A program made the translations under genes and the position numbers. The notes beneath the pieces were generated by a model. That model was not told the origin of the DNA, made no database searches, and saw nothing but the letters and a program-made list of their open reading frames with translations. From assembly GCA_028718575.1 (NCBI GenBank), contig JAQULN010000171.1, forward strand, positions 1 through 6,551: a stretch of DNA of 6,551 bases. Direction: 5' to 3'. Within the stretch, counting starts at the first letter, position 1. The number at the start of each line of letters is the position of its first letter. Source of the DNA: Candidatus Krumholzibacteriia bacterium. Lineage in GTDB: Bacteria > Krumholzibacteriota > Krumholzibacteriia > LZORAL124-64-63. Shown here in pieces: positions 5,266 to 6,551 of this stretch.

Positions 5266-6551
5266 ATGACCGGCCGCGATTTTACCGCGCGGGCTTGCGC
5301 GCAACTCGACGCTCTCCTGGCCGAGACGGCCCGGACGTACGGCGAGGACCCCGCCGGCGCCGGCCTTTTGGCCGCCGTCTCCGGCGGCCCCGATTCGGTC
5401 GCGCTCTTGCACCTGGCCGCCGCTTGGGCGGCCGCGCGCCGGCGGCCGCTCGCGGCAGCGCATTTCAACCACCGCCTGCGCGGCGCGGGATCGGATCAAG
5501 ACGCCGCCTTCTGCCACCAGCTCTGCGCCGGACTTGGCGTGTCGTTGTCCGTCGGCGACGGCGACTGCCGCCCGCTCGCCCGCCGGCGCGGCCGCGGCCT
5601 GGAAGAAGCCGCCCGCCACCTGCGCCTGGAATTCCTCGCCCACGTGCGCCGGGAGCGCGGCCTGACCGCGGTCGCGACCGGCCATCATCGCGACGATCAG
5701 GCCGAAACAATCCTGCTGCGCATTGGCCGCGGCACGGGCTTGGACGGTCTGCGCGGTTTGCGCCCGCGCCGCGGTCGCTTGATCCGGCCGCTGCTGGGCG
5801 CAACGCGCGGCGAGATCCTGGACTATCTGCAGGCGCACGGCCTGCCCTGGCGCGAAGACCCCACCAACCTGGACGGCAGCAACCTGCGCAGCCGCGTACG
5901 CCGCGAGCTGCTGCCGTTGTTCCGGGACATCTTCGGCAGCGGCGCGACGCTCAACCCGGCCCGGCTGGCCGATCTCTGCGAGCTCGACCTCGCTCATCTC
6001 GACGCGCTGGCCGAGGCGGCCTGGCGTAACCTCGCCATTCCGCCCGAAGCCGGGCAGACCGTGCCGCGCTTGTGCGTCGGCGGCTTGCTGGCGCTGCCCG
6101 CGGCGATCGCGCGGCGCGTGTTGCGGCGCTGGTTGCAAGCGTCGTTGCCGGCCGACCTCGCCCGGGTTCACGTCGTGAACACGCTACGCTGGCTGGCTGC
6201 AAGCCAATCCGGCACCGGACTGGACCTGCCGGGCGGCCTGCGCATCGTGCGCGATTTCGACTGTCTGGGAATCGAACGACCGCCGCCGCCGCTGCATGGT
6301 GCCGAAGCCTGGTCCGTGCGGCTGGAGCCGCTGGATGAAGTCCCGGCGGCCGTTTCAGCGCCGACCCAAGACGGAAGCACCTGGCGGCTGATCGCCGCGG
6401 CGGACGCCCTGGCGGGCAATCTGTACGTACGCGGACCGCGCCCCGGCGACCGCCTGCAGCCGTTCGGGCTCGCAGGCAGCAAGAAATTGGGCGATCTTGT
6501 CCAAGCCAAGCGGATCCCTCGCGCCTGGCGTCCCGGATTGCTGGTCGTCGC
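5266..6551 (+). CDS. tilS: tRNA(Ile)-lysidine synthase (3' end outside window)
   Basis: The first 428 codons of TilS, the cytosolic ATP-dependent enzyme that attaches lysine to C34 of tRNA-Ile2 (CAU). This changes both the codon read (AUG to AUA) and the amino acid accepted (Met to Ile). The PP-loop ATP-binding motif SGGPDS is at 39-44, followed by AAHFNHRLRG (64-73) and GHHRDDQAETILLR (139-152), the family's catalytic region. The segment REDPTNLDGSNLRSRVRRELLP (about 196-217) is the usual end of the N-terminal domain. A less conserved middle (about 220-380) leads to the C-terminal tRNA-binding domain, with RGPRPGDRLQPFG and GSKKLGDLVQAKRIPR (about 389-420). The frame is open to the window edge and probably lacks only a short tail. 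In 'NLRSRVR' a Ser stands where Asn is common. It sits 81 bases after the tRNA and its terminator. Confidence 0.95.
   Translation, partial: MTGRDFTARACAQLDALLAETARTYGEDPAGAGLLAAVSGGPDSVALLHLAAAWAAARRRPLAAAHFNHRLRGAGSDQDAAFCHQLCAGLGVSLSVGDGDCRPLARRRGRGLEEAARHLRLEFLAHVRRERGLTAVATGHHRDDQAETILLRIGRGTGLDGLRGLRPRRGRLIRPLLGATRGEILDYLQAHGLPWREDPTNLDGSNLRSRVRRELLPLFRDIFGSGATLNPARLADLCELDLAHLDALAEAAWRNLAIPPEAGQTVPRLCVGGLLALPAAIARRVLRRWLQASLPADLARVHVVNTLRWLAASQSGTGLDLPGGLRIVRDFDCLGIERPPPPLHGAEAWSVRLEPLDEVPAAVSAPTQDGSTWRLIAAADALAGNLYVRGPRPGDRLQPFGLAGSKKLGDLVQAKRIPRAWRPGLLVV

Noticed and set aside
5261..5269. Two-codon frame ATG CGA TGA overlapping the tilS start
   Set aside because: It is only 2 bases from the Shine-Dalgarno sequence, too close for initiation; probably chance.
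5119..6171. Long minus-strand open frame (350 codons) opposite tilS
   Set aside because: It is antisense to tilS, and its C-terminal end, containing LNPGHADYDSAALTN, is a read-through of the reverse complement of the tRNA, a well-known type of false gene.

Overview
The window is GC-rich (roughly two-thirds G+C) and densely coded. It fits a Gram-negative bacterium, because it carries a periplasmic-adaptor/MacB-type ABC export module. tilS lies beside a tRNA gene. The lineage cannot be fixed from this sequence; a Myxococcota- or Desulfobacterota-like organism or another high-GC Gram-negative is a low-confidence guess.

Left part (1-4964), minus strand: five genes read in one direction from a predicted promoter at 5004-5032. 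In transcription order they are a divergent ketol-acid reductoisomerase (3873-4964), a five-helix YIP1-family membrane protein (3139-3876, ATGA overlap with the previous gene), a HlyD/MacA-type periplasmic adaptor (1793-3091), a MacB/FtsX-type ABC permease (553-1788, 4-base gap) and a second MacB-type permease (start 560, 8-base overlap, cut by the window edge). The last three form a membrane export or membrane-remodelling module. No ATPase subunit is in view; it may lie beyond base 1. The tight junctions suggest one operon, joining a branched-chain amino acid enzyme family to an envelope transporter.

Middle (4965-5265), non-coding except for a tRNA: two back-to-back sigma70-type promoters have -35 boxes that overlap in a short near-palindrome. 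The leftward one serves the reductoisomerase operon. The rightward one serves a tRNA gene with anticodon CAU (5108-5184, CCA encoded), which is followed by an intrinsic terminator (5204-5225).

Right part (5266-6551), plus strand: tilS, encoding tRNA(Ile)-lysidine synthase, intact from its start but cut by the window edge near its C-terminal domain. TilS modifies a CAU-anticodon tRNA, so its position next to a CAU tRNA, separated only by a terminator, is the most thought-provoking arrangement here. The tRNA may be TilS's substrate (Ile2) or an elongator Met tRNA; sequence reading alone does not decide this.

No mobile element, CRISPR array or toxin-antitoxin pair was seen.
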